From Anniella stebbinsi (Eukaryota > Chordata > Lepidosauria > Squamata > Anniellidae), in assembly GCA_029215795.1 (NCBI GenBank), contig JARDYH010000001.1, positions 187,557,654 through 187,621,653 on the forward strand: a stretch of DNA of 64,000 nucleotides. The letters run 5' to 3'. The notes under the pieces are model-generated. The model had not been told where the DNA came from. It made no database searches and worked only from the letters and a program-made list of their open reading frames with translations. The position numbers and the translations under genes are program-made. This document shows positions 1 through 11,094 of this stretch, piece after piece (positions within the stretch are counted from its first letter, which is position 1; each line of letters opens with the position of its first letter).

Positions 1-1800
1 GAGCTTGACCTACTGTCATGGTCTAGTTATTTCTACCTGTGTTCCCTACGATCACACATCCGCTTCCAACCACAGACACCTGTGTTTCCTACTTGCATTA
101 GCTAAGTTCCATCTCATGACAAAACAGCCCCCATGATGTCTCCTGCCTTTCTTCACGCTTCAAAGGTCACAGACACCTGACAATTCTGCTCCACTGTATG
201 TTCCTATCTTTAGCTCATGCTCTTCTGCCCCTTTTCTGACTACTGTGCATTTGGCATCTTCCTAAATTAAAATTGCTTTAACTGATTAATTATTGGATTA
301 AATATATGTGCCTAGGTTTTATATGTGCCTACTGGATTATATATATATTTGCTTAGCTCTGTATGTTACCTGATGGAAAAGCAACATATCCCACAAGATG
401 AACAGAAGTTAATAAGGATTTGGCCTGATGCCTGGTCACTGCCGCGAAAGGAAAGATCTCTGGGAATGACCAATCTTGATATCCCAGCTTCTATCCAGGC
501 CGAGGCGTAAATGTGTATGCAATGATGAAGGCGACTGGCCCCATAGTGGCACTATATAAATGTCTGATAAAGACCCAACCAGTGCTAATACCCAAGGAGG
601 ATTAAGCATGCTCACCAGGGGGCATTCTTAGGGACTAAACCCATGCAAACATTTTAAGATCCACAAAGGTGGATAAGGAATGGACCCAAACACTGCTGGC
701 CTTTACATCCTTAACTTAGTTCTGGTCCCAGTGCTCCATACAGGGATGCAGTCCTGGATCTAAGCTAAACTGTGGGAAGACCATAACAATGAATGTGTCT
801 TCCCTAAATGGGAAATACCCCCATGTATTCATCTCTGATCCTGTCTGAGGTGGAAGGCAGCAAGTGATAGCCAAAGGGATATATATTGCTCAGGGCCCTT
901 GCCGAGGCCTAGGGATCAGCACTGGGGGTGACATCTCAGATTCCAAGTCTGTCTGGGTTTAATGTGATGCCACAGCCAAAGGAGTGGCTGCCCTAGCAGC
1001 CACAGATATAAGAGCATGAGGCTCATGGGAGGTTGGTGAAACATGCGCTGAAAGGGTACTGGCAGCAAACCATCTCCTGCTGGGAGGTCTCAACTTCACT
1101 GGGCTCTGAGAGCCAATGGATCAGAAGAAATCCCGCACCAGCCCCAGGCCCCCAACCAGGTGAACCACAAGGTCCCATTGATGCCCAACTGGCCAACCTG
1201 CTGTGCATGGTGCAGCATGGTGCAGCATACTCCCTTGTGCCCTGCTCTCATTAATGGAAAAGGGATCCTGGACTTGAGTACCCTCCGGTGCTGGTTCACT
1301 TGCAGGGAGGGGTTCACCTCCAATGCAGCCACCTGATGCAGGGCCATCAGCATACTTGAGCTGAAACCTGAGCCTTGTTGTTGTAGAAGGGGACCCTGGA
1401 CTTGATGAGCTGAAACTAAAAGCCATAGGTTACGCTGGGCCTGTCTCCTGGTCTCCCTAAGTAGAACATAATTCCCCACTAGTATAGCATGCGCTTTCAA
1501 ACCACCTGTAGGCAGGCTAAAACCACTGACCCATCTGGCCCTTCACCATCAGGTGGAGAAGACACAAGCCTATTAAAATGCCTCTTAGTACGAGGGCACA
1601 GAGCCTTCCCTCTCTCCTTCCTGCCGTCCTGCCCTTTTGGGAGGCATAATAGAAAGGGGGTTAAAACCAAAACGTTATTAAGAATGGCAGGTTATTATGA
1701 ACTGTTATGTTAAGTCCAGTTTAGCTGAATATAACTGACATGGTTACATCACACTTTCCTTCCACCATGGAACTCAGAGAGTTTACTTAGGGTCAATTTA
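1..1800. other. No gene recognised; short overlapping ORFs only
   Basis: Open frames here are all shorter than about 135 codons, overlap on both strands and match no family I know. No repeat class was recognised with confidence, although a degraded retroelement at about 370-1,250 cannot be excluded because several frames there look like decayed coding sequence. Confidence 0.4.
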
Positions 1801-1807
1801 TTAATTG

Positions 1808-1925
1808 TCAGGAAACTGCCTTATATTGGGTCAGACCATTGGTCCACCCAGCCCTTCATTGTCAACACCGAATGGTGGCAGTTCTCCCGGGGCTCAGTTG
1901 GATTCCTTTCCTCACTCCACCCAGA
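1808..1925. repeat. Dispersed squamate-type repeat
   Basis: The stretch that begins with gaaactgccttatattggg and continues with a 'cagaccattggtccaccc' motif resembles a very common interspersed repeat of squamate genomes. I recognise the motif but not its formal class; it may be part of a SINE or a LINE 3' region. Confidence 0.5.
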
Positions 1926-2779
1926 GGAACTAGGGCTAAAACATGGAGTCCTCTGCATGCTCCATGCCTGAGCTACTTTCTCCCTCTTGGCTCCTAGTTT
2001 GCAATGCCTGAAATGGCCCCTCCAATGGACCACAACCCTATCCTGAGCAGGCCAGGGCAGACTCAGAAAATGGGGGGGGGGGGGGGAGACAAAACCAGTG
2101 AGAGACCTGATATTAGTTCCACCAACCTAGGTAGGGCAATGACTTCAAATCCTGTGCATGCCCTAACCTTATTCCCCATCAGCTACTCTGCCCTACTCCC
2201 TCTCACAAAATAATTGGGTGAGTGTGTGAAAAAGCAACAAACCATAGGGGCACACGACTATCCCCAGCCCTGCTGGACAATTAGGACCAAACCTCTGCGA
2301 GTGGTGTGTAGGCCTCACCAGTAGGTTGCTCATGGAGCCCAGCAGGTCTGGGATACCCTGGTCACACATAAGAATGAGCCCAGCCCACAACTCTGCTGCT
2401 AAAGCTAGAGCCCCACCCAAGGACTGCCAGGGGCAAGGGAGACGAAGGAAGGACCCCCTCTTCAAACTGTGAGCCTGTCATGGAGGACACGGATGCTGAG
2501 CCGAGTCGTTGGCTGCACAAAAGGTGATGGCCCCGCAGGAGCTGAAACAGGAGACAGCAGAGCCAACGGGAATGTGGCTGCCCTGCCACTGAGCACAGCC
2601 CGCATGCCCAGGGGGGCATGCTCCTCCAGGGATCCCCAGCCATTGATGGGCACCAAGAGATGAAGCGAGTGGCTGCATTGGGGCTGCTCCTGGGGAACTA
2701 ACTGCTGACCTAGCTGTAAGGTTGCTGGGCCTGGGAACCACGGCCAACTCACGAGAACGTGGTGAAGAAGGCAGGGCCT

Positions 2780-3095
2780 GAGCGTCATAGCTACAGCTCC
2801 CGGCCCAGAGCTGGTGGAGGGGGGAAGGAGGCCAAACCAGCATGGATCCAGCATCCTCTGTCCCCCACCCATCGGGCCGGAAACAAGGTCACCGGTGAGA
2901 GCCACACCCATCCCCCGGGAAGAGCATGGGAAAAAAGGAAAGGTCCGATTGTCGCAGCCACGGCGCCACTGCCCAGGCGCCAAAGCCAGAGCTCTGGGCC
3001 TAGAGTGGGGGGGGGGGGAATACTGAACCAACTTGGATCCAGCATCCACCACCCCCTCCCCCCATTGGGCTAGCTCCAAGCCGGCTGCACTGGTG
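2780..3095. repeat. Imperfect tandem duplication in GC-rich sequence
   Basis: Two copies of a unit of roughly 190 bp lie head to tail. Each runs from a 'cagagctgg/cagagctctggg' segment and G-run through the shared core tggatccagcatcc (about 2,842 and 3,034) to a C-rich run, then 'catcgggc/cattgggc' and 'ggtgagcc/ggtgagag'. Long open frames on both strands here are a by-product of GC richness and the duplication. No coding role is supported. Confidence 0.45.
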
Positions 3096-3691
3096 AGCCA
3101 ATGCCCTCCTGCCTCCAATGCTGCTAGCGAAAGAAGCCGAGCTTTGGTGGGGCTGGCCTTTATCGGCTCTACCCTGCCCTTGCCTCACGCTGCCATGTGC
3201 TCCTTGCTCATGCAGCGTCTTTCTTCCTCTCCTTCCCACCTGCAAAAGTCCCCCCAACGCCCAAAGTCATTCCGGCTGGGGAGGTGGGGAAGCGGGCTTA
3301 GAGCATGAAACGACTATTTGTGGGATTGGCAATATGTGTTTTTCTCTACCAACTGCTGAAGAAAAATAGATCCCAAGCATAAACATGCATATGTGTCCGG
3401 TTGGCTCCTTATATGTTTTAGACTGGAGTCTTAGACTTAAACTAAGTGTCCCTATAGACTTTACTACATGCTTTTATTTGGTGCGATAAATTACACTGTT
3501 TATATAAATGATACACAGAAGGTGAATCATAATGGATTTGCTTTGCTTATGATAACATCCGTATCTTCTGGGAGGCTTTTGCTCAGAAGAGGAAAGACAA
3601 GCATTTAGAGGAAGTATTTGTCATTTCAAGCTGTATTCTGCTAACTTTAGTCCCAATGGAAGCAATAAAGGACTGAAGAAATTTAGGATTC

Positions 3692-4138
3692 ATGGCTTTA
3701 ATGGCACTCAGTGGAACTTTCATTTTTGAACAGCCCGGGTCAGAGAGTACCAATGTCACTTTAGGGGAGATTTCTTTTGGATTCCTTGTCTCTCAAATGG
3801 CTCACCACAAGCACAGACGATTGCAAAGAGAGGCAGAGGTGATTAATAGGCTTATTAAAAGGCGGGATGTAAATGTAGTAATAAAAATATGGTTACATGT
3901 AGCCAAGTACACCAGTAATAAATCCAGTAAGGAGACAGAATCTGGTGCAATTATTCACCTTTCTCCTGACTACTACATGACATTGAACTTCAACATCTCA
4001 CCCCCAAAAGGCTGGAATCCATACGTACAATTCACGTCCATTAAAAAAAAAAACTTCATTGCAAGTCAAGCCAAGGCAAGAAACCTAAAATCATGTGTTT
4101 ATGCCCTCATTTGCAATTACATGTATAAGTATTTTTGA
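3692..4138 (+). CDS. Unidentified 148-codon ORF, probably not a gene
   Basis: An uninterrupted ATG-to-stop frame of 148 codons in otherwise AT-rich intergenic DNA. The predicted protein is basic, has no signal peptide or membrane segment, and I do not recognise a domain. It is flanked by no splice signal or promoter that I can defend, and lies just upstream of a small TIR element. Length alone is not strong evidence in 64 kb. It could be chance, or the decayed tail of a transposon or retrocopy. Listed only because it is the longest clean frame in the first 10 kb that is not explained by GC bias. Confidence 0.12.
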   Translation: MALMALSGTFIFEQPGSESTNVTLGEISFGFLVSQMAHHKHRRLQREAEVINRLIKRRDVNVVIKIWLHVAKYTSNKSSKETESGAIIHLSPDYYMTLNFNISPPKGWNPYVQFTSIKKKNFIASQAKARNLKSCVYALICNYMYKYF

Positions 4139-4244
4139 TGCAATTATTTTTGACAGGCAAGTTATTTGTGGAGCCATCCCTGTGAAATAAAACAGGAAAG
4201 TTGGAAGCTGCCTCAAGAAGTATTAAGACAGGACCGTTGTTAGA

Positions 4245-4596
4245 GCGTCATCAGATGAGCGTTTTATAGCACGCTCGTTACTGGACACTTACGGATGTTT
4301 GCGGGCCCTTTTGATGCTGCTGTCTGTCTCCCGTGGCATCTACTGCTCCTGCTCTTTTTTCTGTGACAAAATAAGACCGGGTAAATCTGATTTTTTAAAA
4401 TTGAAGCGAAACTCTCCACCATTTTCTGCAGTGTCCAGGAAAAGCAGCGTGATAAAAACACCCACTGAATGGACCACAGGGCCATTGCTGGCTTCCTCTT
4501 TCTTCCCTGTGTGAAGAAAGAGGAAGTTGCTCATCCCCTACTATGGGACAGAAAAGCGAAAGTAGGGAAACACGATTTCCCCTCATCTGATGACGC
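4245..4596. mobile_element. Small TIR DNA transposon (MITE-like), about 350 bp
   Basis: The ends are a perfect 15-bp inverted pair: GCGTCATCAGATGAG at 4,245-4,259 and its reverse complement at 4,582-4,596. The interior has no transposase coding. Clear target duplications were not found, so the superfamily is open. A related phrase, gcacgctcgt followed by a 'ggacact/ggtcact' motif, recurs at about 42,869 in intron 2 of IQCA1 and may mark a second degraded copy. Confidence 0.6.
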
Positions 4597-4609
4597 ATGA
4601 ATTAGTGCA

Positions 4610-5227
4610 TTATTCATTCGTTTTATTTCTATCCTTACAAACAACTAAACAGCACATGACAGCACATTAACAAATAATCTAAAAGGCAACAGTAGTCAAA
4701 TCTTTATTAAAAGAACTATCATAGAAAAGCCTGCTGCAATAAAACCATCTTTGTTGCTTATCGAAAAATGAGCAGCAATAGGACCAATAATCTCTCTCTG
4801 GGCAGACTGTTCCAAATCTTGGATGCTACAACCAAAAATACCCTACCTAGAGTATCCATATCTAGTGGAGGGAGGATCTAAAGAATGGCTTCAGGAATGG
4901 AACCAGGTTTCGGGGCAGATTCATAGGGATGGTTTGGGAGTGGAGTGGGGAGATGATGTTTGATACTGTAGCCTCAGGCTATTTATAGGGTTTAAACATC
5001 ACAACCAAGACCTTGAATTGAGCTCAGGAGCAAATGGCAATGAATGAAACTGGTAAAGGATAAGGTTTAATGTGATCTGACCTACTGTCTCCAACAGAAC
5101 TCTGGCAGCTGCATTTTGAACCAATTTAAGCTCCCAGGCTGTCTTTAAGAGCACTGAGGGCTGCTTCACAAACTGTTCACATTACATTAATCTACATTTT
5201 AAGTGACTAGAGCATAAATGACTAAGA
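4610..5227 (-). mobile_element. Antisense L2/CR1-group LINE 3' region (left part)
   Basis: AT-rich tail-like sequence at the left is followed by the recurring phrases 'gaccttgaattgagctcaggagcaaatggc', 'ctggcagctgcattttgaacca' and 'attacattaatctac' in degraded form. The same order of phrases recurs at 10.7-15.7 kb, 16.0 kb and 37.8-38.6 kb. With the tail at the left, the element reads on the minus strand. It resumes after an inserted TIR element, from about 5,758 to 5,950. Confidence 0.6.
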
Positions 5228-5232
5228 CAATG

Positions 5233-5752
5233 GCTGCATTCGGACAACACATTAAGCAACTGGGGGGGGGGGGAACAATCGTCAGTTGTGTTGCTTATTA
5301 TGTTGTGTGGAGGGTAACACGCTGCTCACAAACTGACGGTATGCTATTCCGCCCAAATAAGCTACTGAGAGAAACAACTGGCTTGCAAGTTGTTTAGCTC
5401 GAAGCCAGTTGTTTAAAGTGTTGTGTGGAAGGGTGAGTGGGTTAATGGCATGCGGTGAGTGGGTTAAAACACAAGCCCATAGAGGCAGGTGACAAGAGCG
5501 ACCAAAGCGGTGGCTGCCACTCTGCTACAACTGGTGCAACTTGCAGAGGCTGCTGGGATAGAACTGGGAGGACTGAGGGAGGAGGGAGGGTGGGGAGAGG
5601 GGCGGGGGCTGGGTTGACTATTAGTCCACTCAACGCCAGCCCCAACCACCCACAGTTGTGTAGGAATATGTTGTGTGGGAGTACCCACAAAATAACCAAC
5701 TGTGAGTTGGCTACTCAACCCACCATTGACTAATGTGTTGTCCAAATGCAGC
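5233..5752. mobile_element. TIR DNA transposon, GCTGCATTCGGACAACACA family
   Basis: The ends are inverted copies of GCTGCATT(C/T)GGACAACACATTA. CAATG flanks both ends (5,228-5,232 and 5,753-5,757), which fits a target duplication. The surrounding sequence is one antisense LINE fragment that continues on the far side, so this is an insertion into an older repeat. There is no transposase ORF. The interior is GC-rich with several G runs. Relatives are at 9.2, 34.2 and 44.4 kb. Confidence 0.65.
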
Positions 5753-5757
5753 CAATG

Positions 5758-5950
5758 TCTGGCTTATCTAGGAAAAGGCACAGCAGACGTATAGGACGAA
5801 GGTGGTAAACAGGATCCTGGCCATCACTGCACTGCCACCTGGGCATCCAAGTGTGGCCCAAGATCTAGGGGTATCTCTTAACAGCAAAGTTGCTGGGAGA
5901 ACATGGACATTTGCAGCACAGAAGCAGTGAAAAACAGGACTGTGTGGTTG
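5758..5950 (-). mobile_element. Antisense L2/CR1-group LINE (continuation)
   Basis: This resumes the LINE fragment interrupted at 5,232, with the phrases 'tctggcttatctagg' and 'ctgccacctgggcatccaag' that normally follow in this repeat. Its position immediately beyond the TIR element supports the nesting order. Confidence 0.5.
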
Positions 5951-8740
5951 CTGTTGGAAGCAGCTTCCCACCCAATTTGGCTATTTTGAACCTGTCAATA
6001 CAATTCCATTTTTGTTTCATTATCGACAGAAACAAAGGTTCACACAAACACCTTCCCATTGGTGAAGTGATATCCTCATAGTTTTGTTTCCAAGTGTTGA
6101 CAATACTGCAACCCCCCCTAAAAGCATTGGCAGTCATATTATCTGCTGTCTACAGTGAATACCACATCCATCATTTTAATTGTATTCTTGTGCAAATAGA
6201 TTGTAAAATATAGTGTACATTTCATGAATGAACAACATTGCCAATAAAAAGCCATCATAGCCAATAAAAAAGGTATTGCTGAATTATAGCACATCTGTAA
6301 TTGTTATTCAAAATGATGGTTAGTGAAGGGCAGTGCCTTTAGTCTGTTGAACTAGCATCATAAACAGGTAATTGAACAGCAGTTTGGAAAATTCTTTTCC
6401 AAATTGGCCTTCCGCTGCTGGCTACTTCACAAACCTATAAATTACCCAGGTCCATAAGATCAGATTTTGGAGATGACAAATGTAGACACAGGAACTACCA
6501 CAACAAATGCACACACCAGTTCCACCAATCTACAATGACCTCTAAAAATAAACATACTCTTCTAACTTCAGAAGATTCTGTTAGAATGCATGACATTTTA
6601 AAGGAATCTGTTTCACCACCTGCATAACAATTACTTGTCATCAGATGCTGTGAAGTGGGTTGTAACCTATGAAAGCTCGTGCTAATTTATTAAAATATCT
6701 GAACAGCTAAAACAGTCTATATATGTGCTACACTGAACTCTTAAATTTGTAAACAAAAGGCTAACACAGTTATACTACAAGTTTTTGAATTTGATTTATA
6801 TCAAAAGGTGGGTGCTTTCCCCCCCCCCCAAACAATAAGCTCTACTGTACGTGGAATGGTGCATATGAGACTTCTAATCCAGTTATTTACCTAAAACATG
6901 AATTCATATACTTCAAGCATCACTAAGAAATGCCTCTTCTCAAAAGTGATTTAATGGAGGCAATTCCACACCTTCCTTGGCAGCTTTGTCCAGCACACAG
7001 TTGTCCACCAACACTGTTTCCACATTGTGTATGTTAACTATTACTTTCTATAACTGCTGCTTTGTTCAACACAGGGCAAAACAAACAAACAGACACATCC
7101 TGTTACTCCTTTAAATATTTAAAATTGTTGTCCTGTTTCCTGTTTCATCACATATTGATTTGTCTTCTGGACACTCTGTTATTACTCATCTATTACACAA
7201 TAAATTACCCACTTGTAGAAGATTATTTGCATTCCTTGAACTTTGTATTGGATTCAGATTCCTACTAATTCCTTTGCATATCTTACATTTCTATTGATGG
7301 TGAGCAAGTTGTGCTTTTCAGTCCCCTGCAGTTTTACACCACAATCCGTTCTATTTAAATAACTCTGGTGTAATCTAACTGAGCTTAAATCCCCCTAAAG
7401 AAGGTATCTAGGAAACCTGGATATGTGCTTCCCAAATATCTGAAATGTAGATAATTCTTTATGAAGCAGCTTCTCAGTTTGTGGGACAGTCACCATCACT
7501 TCCAATCAAGTTATTCCTTGATGGAACATTAGCCTTTTAACAGTGAAACATTGCAAGTGTAAAAAGAGATCCCTTCTGTGCAGCTTCATATTAATCTCTC
7601 CCACTGCTACATTACAATCCTGGAATGAGTCATGCAACCAGTAACCATGACCTGACTGCTTCCACTGAGTTGTTGTTTTGCATCATTTATGTAAATAATT
7701 TAATGCCCCCACAAGCATGCCCACACAGGGCTAGCAAGAAGCGTGTCTTAAATTCTCATCTTCCAAATGATGCTGCTGAGAGAGGAATGCACAGCACCAA
7801 GCTGTCTTGAACCTCTAGCTTGTGCAATTTGGCATTAAAAAGCAAGGATGCTTGAGGTTAAACACACACTGTGTAGAATATCAGAGCACGTCAGTCACTA
7901 ACCCTTTTCTTTTGTACAGAATTATAGCTGTGTGTAGTGTGTGGGAGAAAAAGAGAGGCAGTTTTAGGGCATGTTACTAAGTTATGGGAAGGCAAGTCTG
8001 TATGGGAGTTTCTCCCAGGGTAGTACTTCAGCACTAAAATAGCAATCCAGGAAAACCCCACCAAGTAGAATGCAGAGTGGCAGAATTCTGTGTTGACTTT
8101 AACAGCGCAAGTCTGTGATGGCCCTGCTGTTGTCCCTGTGCAGGCAGGAGGTTAGGGAACCCAATACCAACTGAGGCAGGAGACGTGACAGCGGCACCCA
8201 ACCTGGGGCCTGCTGATTCCTGATAAATAAATCAGGAGTGACGGGGGAGGGGGGCAATTTAAACTTCAATATGGGTGGATGGGAGTGGAGAACTGGATGC
8301 TCCTCAGGCCCCTGCTTTCCACATCGATCTTGGTTTCTCTAACCATTTTCTTCTGTCAGGGCGCATGTGAAGCCCCACTGGGAGTGAAACAGCTTTATAG
8401 AGCAATTTCACAGCCAAAATAGCTATATTCTTTATAAATAAACTCACTTGAAGTAGTCTTCTTTTGTTGTATAGTTTCCGTGCTTAACCTCAGAATGCCT
8501 TGCTTGTGGGTTTCCTTTTGGCTTCAGGAATAGCAGGGCTTTAAGAGAAAACAGAGTTGTTTTTCATTAGTCGTAGGGTTCAGGAAGGTAATAACACTTC
8601 AACACTCTGCAGCAGTTCAAAATGTATGGAGCCAAGAGCCATCACAGGGTATTTTATAAACTAGGGCAGCTGTAGTTAGCAGGAAGAGCTATGATAGCTA
8701 AATGTGTGAACACGTTACTGATATATGCTCCTGTGCAATC
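5951..8740. other. Non-coding, AT-rich; one repeat fragment noted
   Basis: No gene is recognised. At about 6,645-6,785 there is a degraded dispersed repeat with 'aacctatgaaagctcgtgc' and 'ggctaacacagttatactac', the same family as at 22.1, 29.3, 30.1 and 46.1 kb. The rest looks like unique AT-rich intergenic sequence with short tracts such as the C-run at about 6,821. Confidence 0.45.
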
Positions 8741-8755
8741 ATAAGCATGCATAGA

Positions 8756-9061
8756 ACATTTCATTAGGATGTGCACCCAGCAATTTATTTTAAAGGCGAA
8801 CATTTATTGAATGCTCCATCATAAAGGCCATTATTTTTATTCATTGATTTATTAAACACTGTAGACACTGATGCCCTGCTCTGAGGTTGGCTTGCTTGAC
8901 CACAGGAGGGCCGTTGCAGGTGAGGGCAGCCAGAGGACCATTCCTACTGTGTCTGGTTCCCTGTCTGGATCCCTACTCAATGGCCCCCTAAATTTGGCAC
9001 TTATTGCTTGAGATATTAGGGTGTGCTTGGGCACACCCAGCATACCCCTTGTGCACGCCTA
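8756..9061. mobile_element. hAT-like element with GTGTGC-type ends (copy 1)
   Basis: The left part (acatttcattaggatgtgcaccca, then 'tttattgaatgctc' and 'gtagacactga') is shared with 18,815-18,975, so the two are copies of one repeat. The right end carries cacaccc and ends near gtgcacgccta, an inverted match to taggtgtgcgc at the left end of the second copy. No transposase is present. hAT assignment is inference from the end motif. Confidence 0.45.
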
Positions 9062-9174
9062 AGTGTGCTATCAATTGTATGTATTAAGGATGAGAAAAAT
9101 CTTTTTTCTTGTCTTGGGACTATCATAGGCTTTCATCATGAGGACCAGACTTCCAGGAAGTCAGCATACAGGGG

Positions 9175-10258
9175 CTGGGTTCGGCCGACACAATAGTCAA
9201 TGGTTGATTAAATAATCCACGGAAGACTAAATAGTCCACCATTGACTATTGTGTCTTCTGTGAGGCAAAAGCCACCCCACCGTTGGTTATTTTCACAAAA
9301 TAACCAACTCTAATAATCAAGGCTGTGCAAAGTCTGTTGGGCTCAGTGTATTATTTCCCGTGCCTACAGAGTCATGAGGCAAGAGCAGCAGAAACCCCTG
9401 CCGCTCTTGCCCAATAGGGCTCTATAGGCAGGGGAAATAATCCCAGCCTGGGAAGCGATTGGGGAGCCTCCGATCGCGCTGTCCCTTGGTGGGGTACAGC
9501 TCCCCACACGCTTCCCAGGACAGGCCCATTCGTTTCGACACCGAGGCCAGATAGAGTGGTCAGCCCTTTCCGGCGTTGGCATCAAAACGAATGGGGATCC
9601 ACACACTGCAGAGGGATATCATCCCCGGACCAGGGGTGATATGCCTCCGCAGCACGTGCATCTCCATTTGTTTCAGGGCTGAGCACGGGGAGAGCTAACA
9701 GTGTCAGTTTTCCCCACCCTCAGCCCCAAAACAACTGGGGATACACGCTCTGCAATGGCGTATCATCCCCAGGGATGGCATCCCTCCGCCTGATGTCCCG
9801 TCCCATTTGTTTTGACATTGAGGCCGGGGAGAGCTGACAGCTCTCTCTGGCCTCGACATCAAAACAAATTGGCAAGGAGCTGATGATGCTGAGTGTGTCC
9901 CTCCACGGCTGCCGCAGCCCAAACCAGCAGGGAGGTCTGCCCCCCTCCCCAGTTCTGCCTGTGGCAGCTGTAGATGGAAACGTACCATGGGTGCCGCTAC
10001 AGCAATAAGGAGGCGGGGGAGCTTCACCCACTCTGCCCCTTCCCATGGAATGGCAGTGCCCTGATACGGTAAGGGGGAACCAGCGCTGCCATTCGGTGGG
10101 GAGGGCGAGGGGGGAAGAGAGGAATAGCCGACCCTGCCTTTCTAGTCTACTCCATGGATGAGTTATTAGCATGTTGCCCAAGCATGACATTCAAATACTC
10201 ATCTGTGAAGTGGTCTATAAAGGCAAAGTTGGCTATTGTGTCGTCTGAACGCACCCAG
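9175..10258. mobile_element. TIR DNA transposon, GGTTCGG.CGACAC family, 1.08 kb
   Basis: The left end ctgggttcggccgacacaat and the right end (attgtgtcgtctgaacgcacccag) are inverted relatives of each other. Just inside the left end there is a self-complementary segment built from tagtcaatggttgatta and its near reverse complement. The interior is GC-rich and non-coding; the frames of 80-156 codons on the minus strand are not recognised. Same family as 5.2, 34.2 and 44.4 kb. Confidence 0.6.
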
Positions 10259-10689
10259 TAAGTGATTAATTTCTACAATGAGAGGCTCAAGCCTATCTGC
10301 CTTCAGTTCCTGATTAGTGAGGCAAATCAGCTCTGTACGTGTTGAAAAGTACTTTCTTTGTTATTATTGCTTCACAGGTTCTAGAGAAGAGCTCTAACAG
10401 ATTATGTTGTGGACCCTGGTTCAAAATCACCCTGGATCACAACTCACTGCTAAACATCTCCCATCTAATATCCCATTTCAGTTGTGGGATGCTATCATGA
10501 GCGTGTAGGGAGAGGCCCCTTCTCCCTGATAGATCTAAGGGGAAAGAGACTTCTCTGGTCCCACTGAACCCTAAACAATTAATACATGTTCTTGCCACAT
10601 CTACAGTCACAGTTTTTCCTATACATTCTGCTCCCACCACACACTTAGGCAGGCTTCCAAAGGGTAATGACATTATTAAGACCAACAAT

Positions 10690-11084
10690 TTATGATTTTA
10701 TGTAATATACTTGTTACCATGTACTTCAGCTGGCAAGATTCCCAGCTTACTTAAAAATAAAAATGACCAAAATATAATACGGCAGAACAGACAAAATTCC
10801 CCGTGTTAAAATGCATACAACTAACAGATCTAAAAGACCTGGACAAACAATGTTGTTTGGCTTTCACCTGATGCCAAAAAGGCATTCATCTCAGTGCTCA
10901 GTGAGCACTTGGCAAAGAATTCTAAAACTGGGGCACCACAACTGAAAAGGCCCTATCTTTGTTCAACACCCACCTTGCCTTGCGTTCAAAAGCAGAGGAA
11001 TCCCGAGGGCAATCTTAATGGTTCATATGGGAAAAGGTCTCAGGCAATCTAAGTCTTTAACAGTCAAAAGCAGAACTTAGAACT
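10690..11084 (-). mobile_element. Antisense L2/CR1-group LINE, split by the L1 at 11.1 kb (left part)
   Basis: Sequence such as 'ggcaccacaactgaaaaggccctatc' belongs to the same antisense LINE family as 4.6-5.9 kb. The fragment stops at the L1 target duplication and resumes at 15,203 with 'gaattagaagccagtgttgttg', the next expected phrase of that repeat. This makes it an internal check on the borders of the L1 insertion. Confidence 0.6.
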
Positions 11085-11094
11085 GTGCTTGGAA

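Noticed and set aside
2462..3118. 218-codon minus-strand ORF
   Set aside because: It lies in GC-rich, internally duplicated sequence with competing frames of similar length on both strands. No domain is visible.
9720..10190. 156-codon minus-strand ORF
   Set aside because: It lies wholly inside a non-autonomous TIR element with GC-rich filler, and a shadow frame of 107 codons overlaps it.
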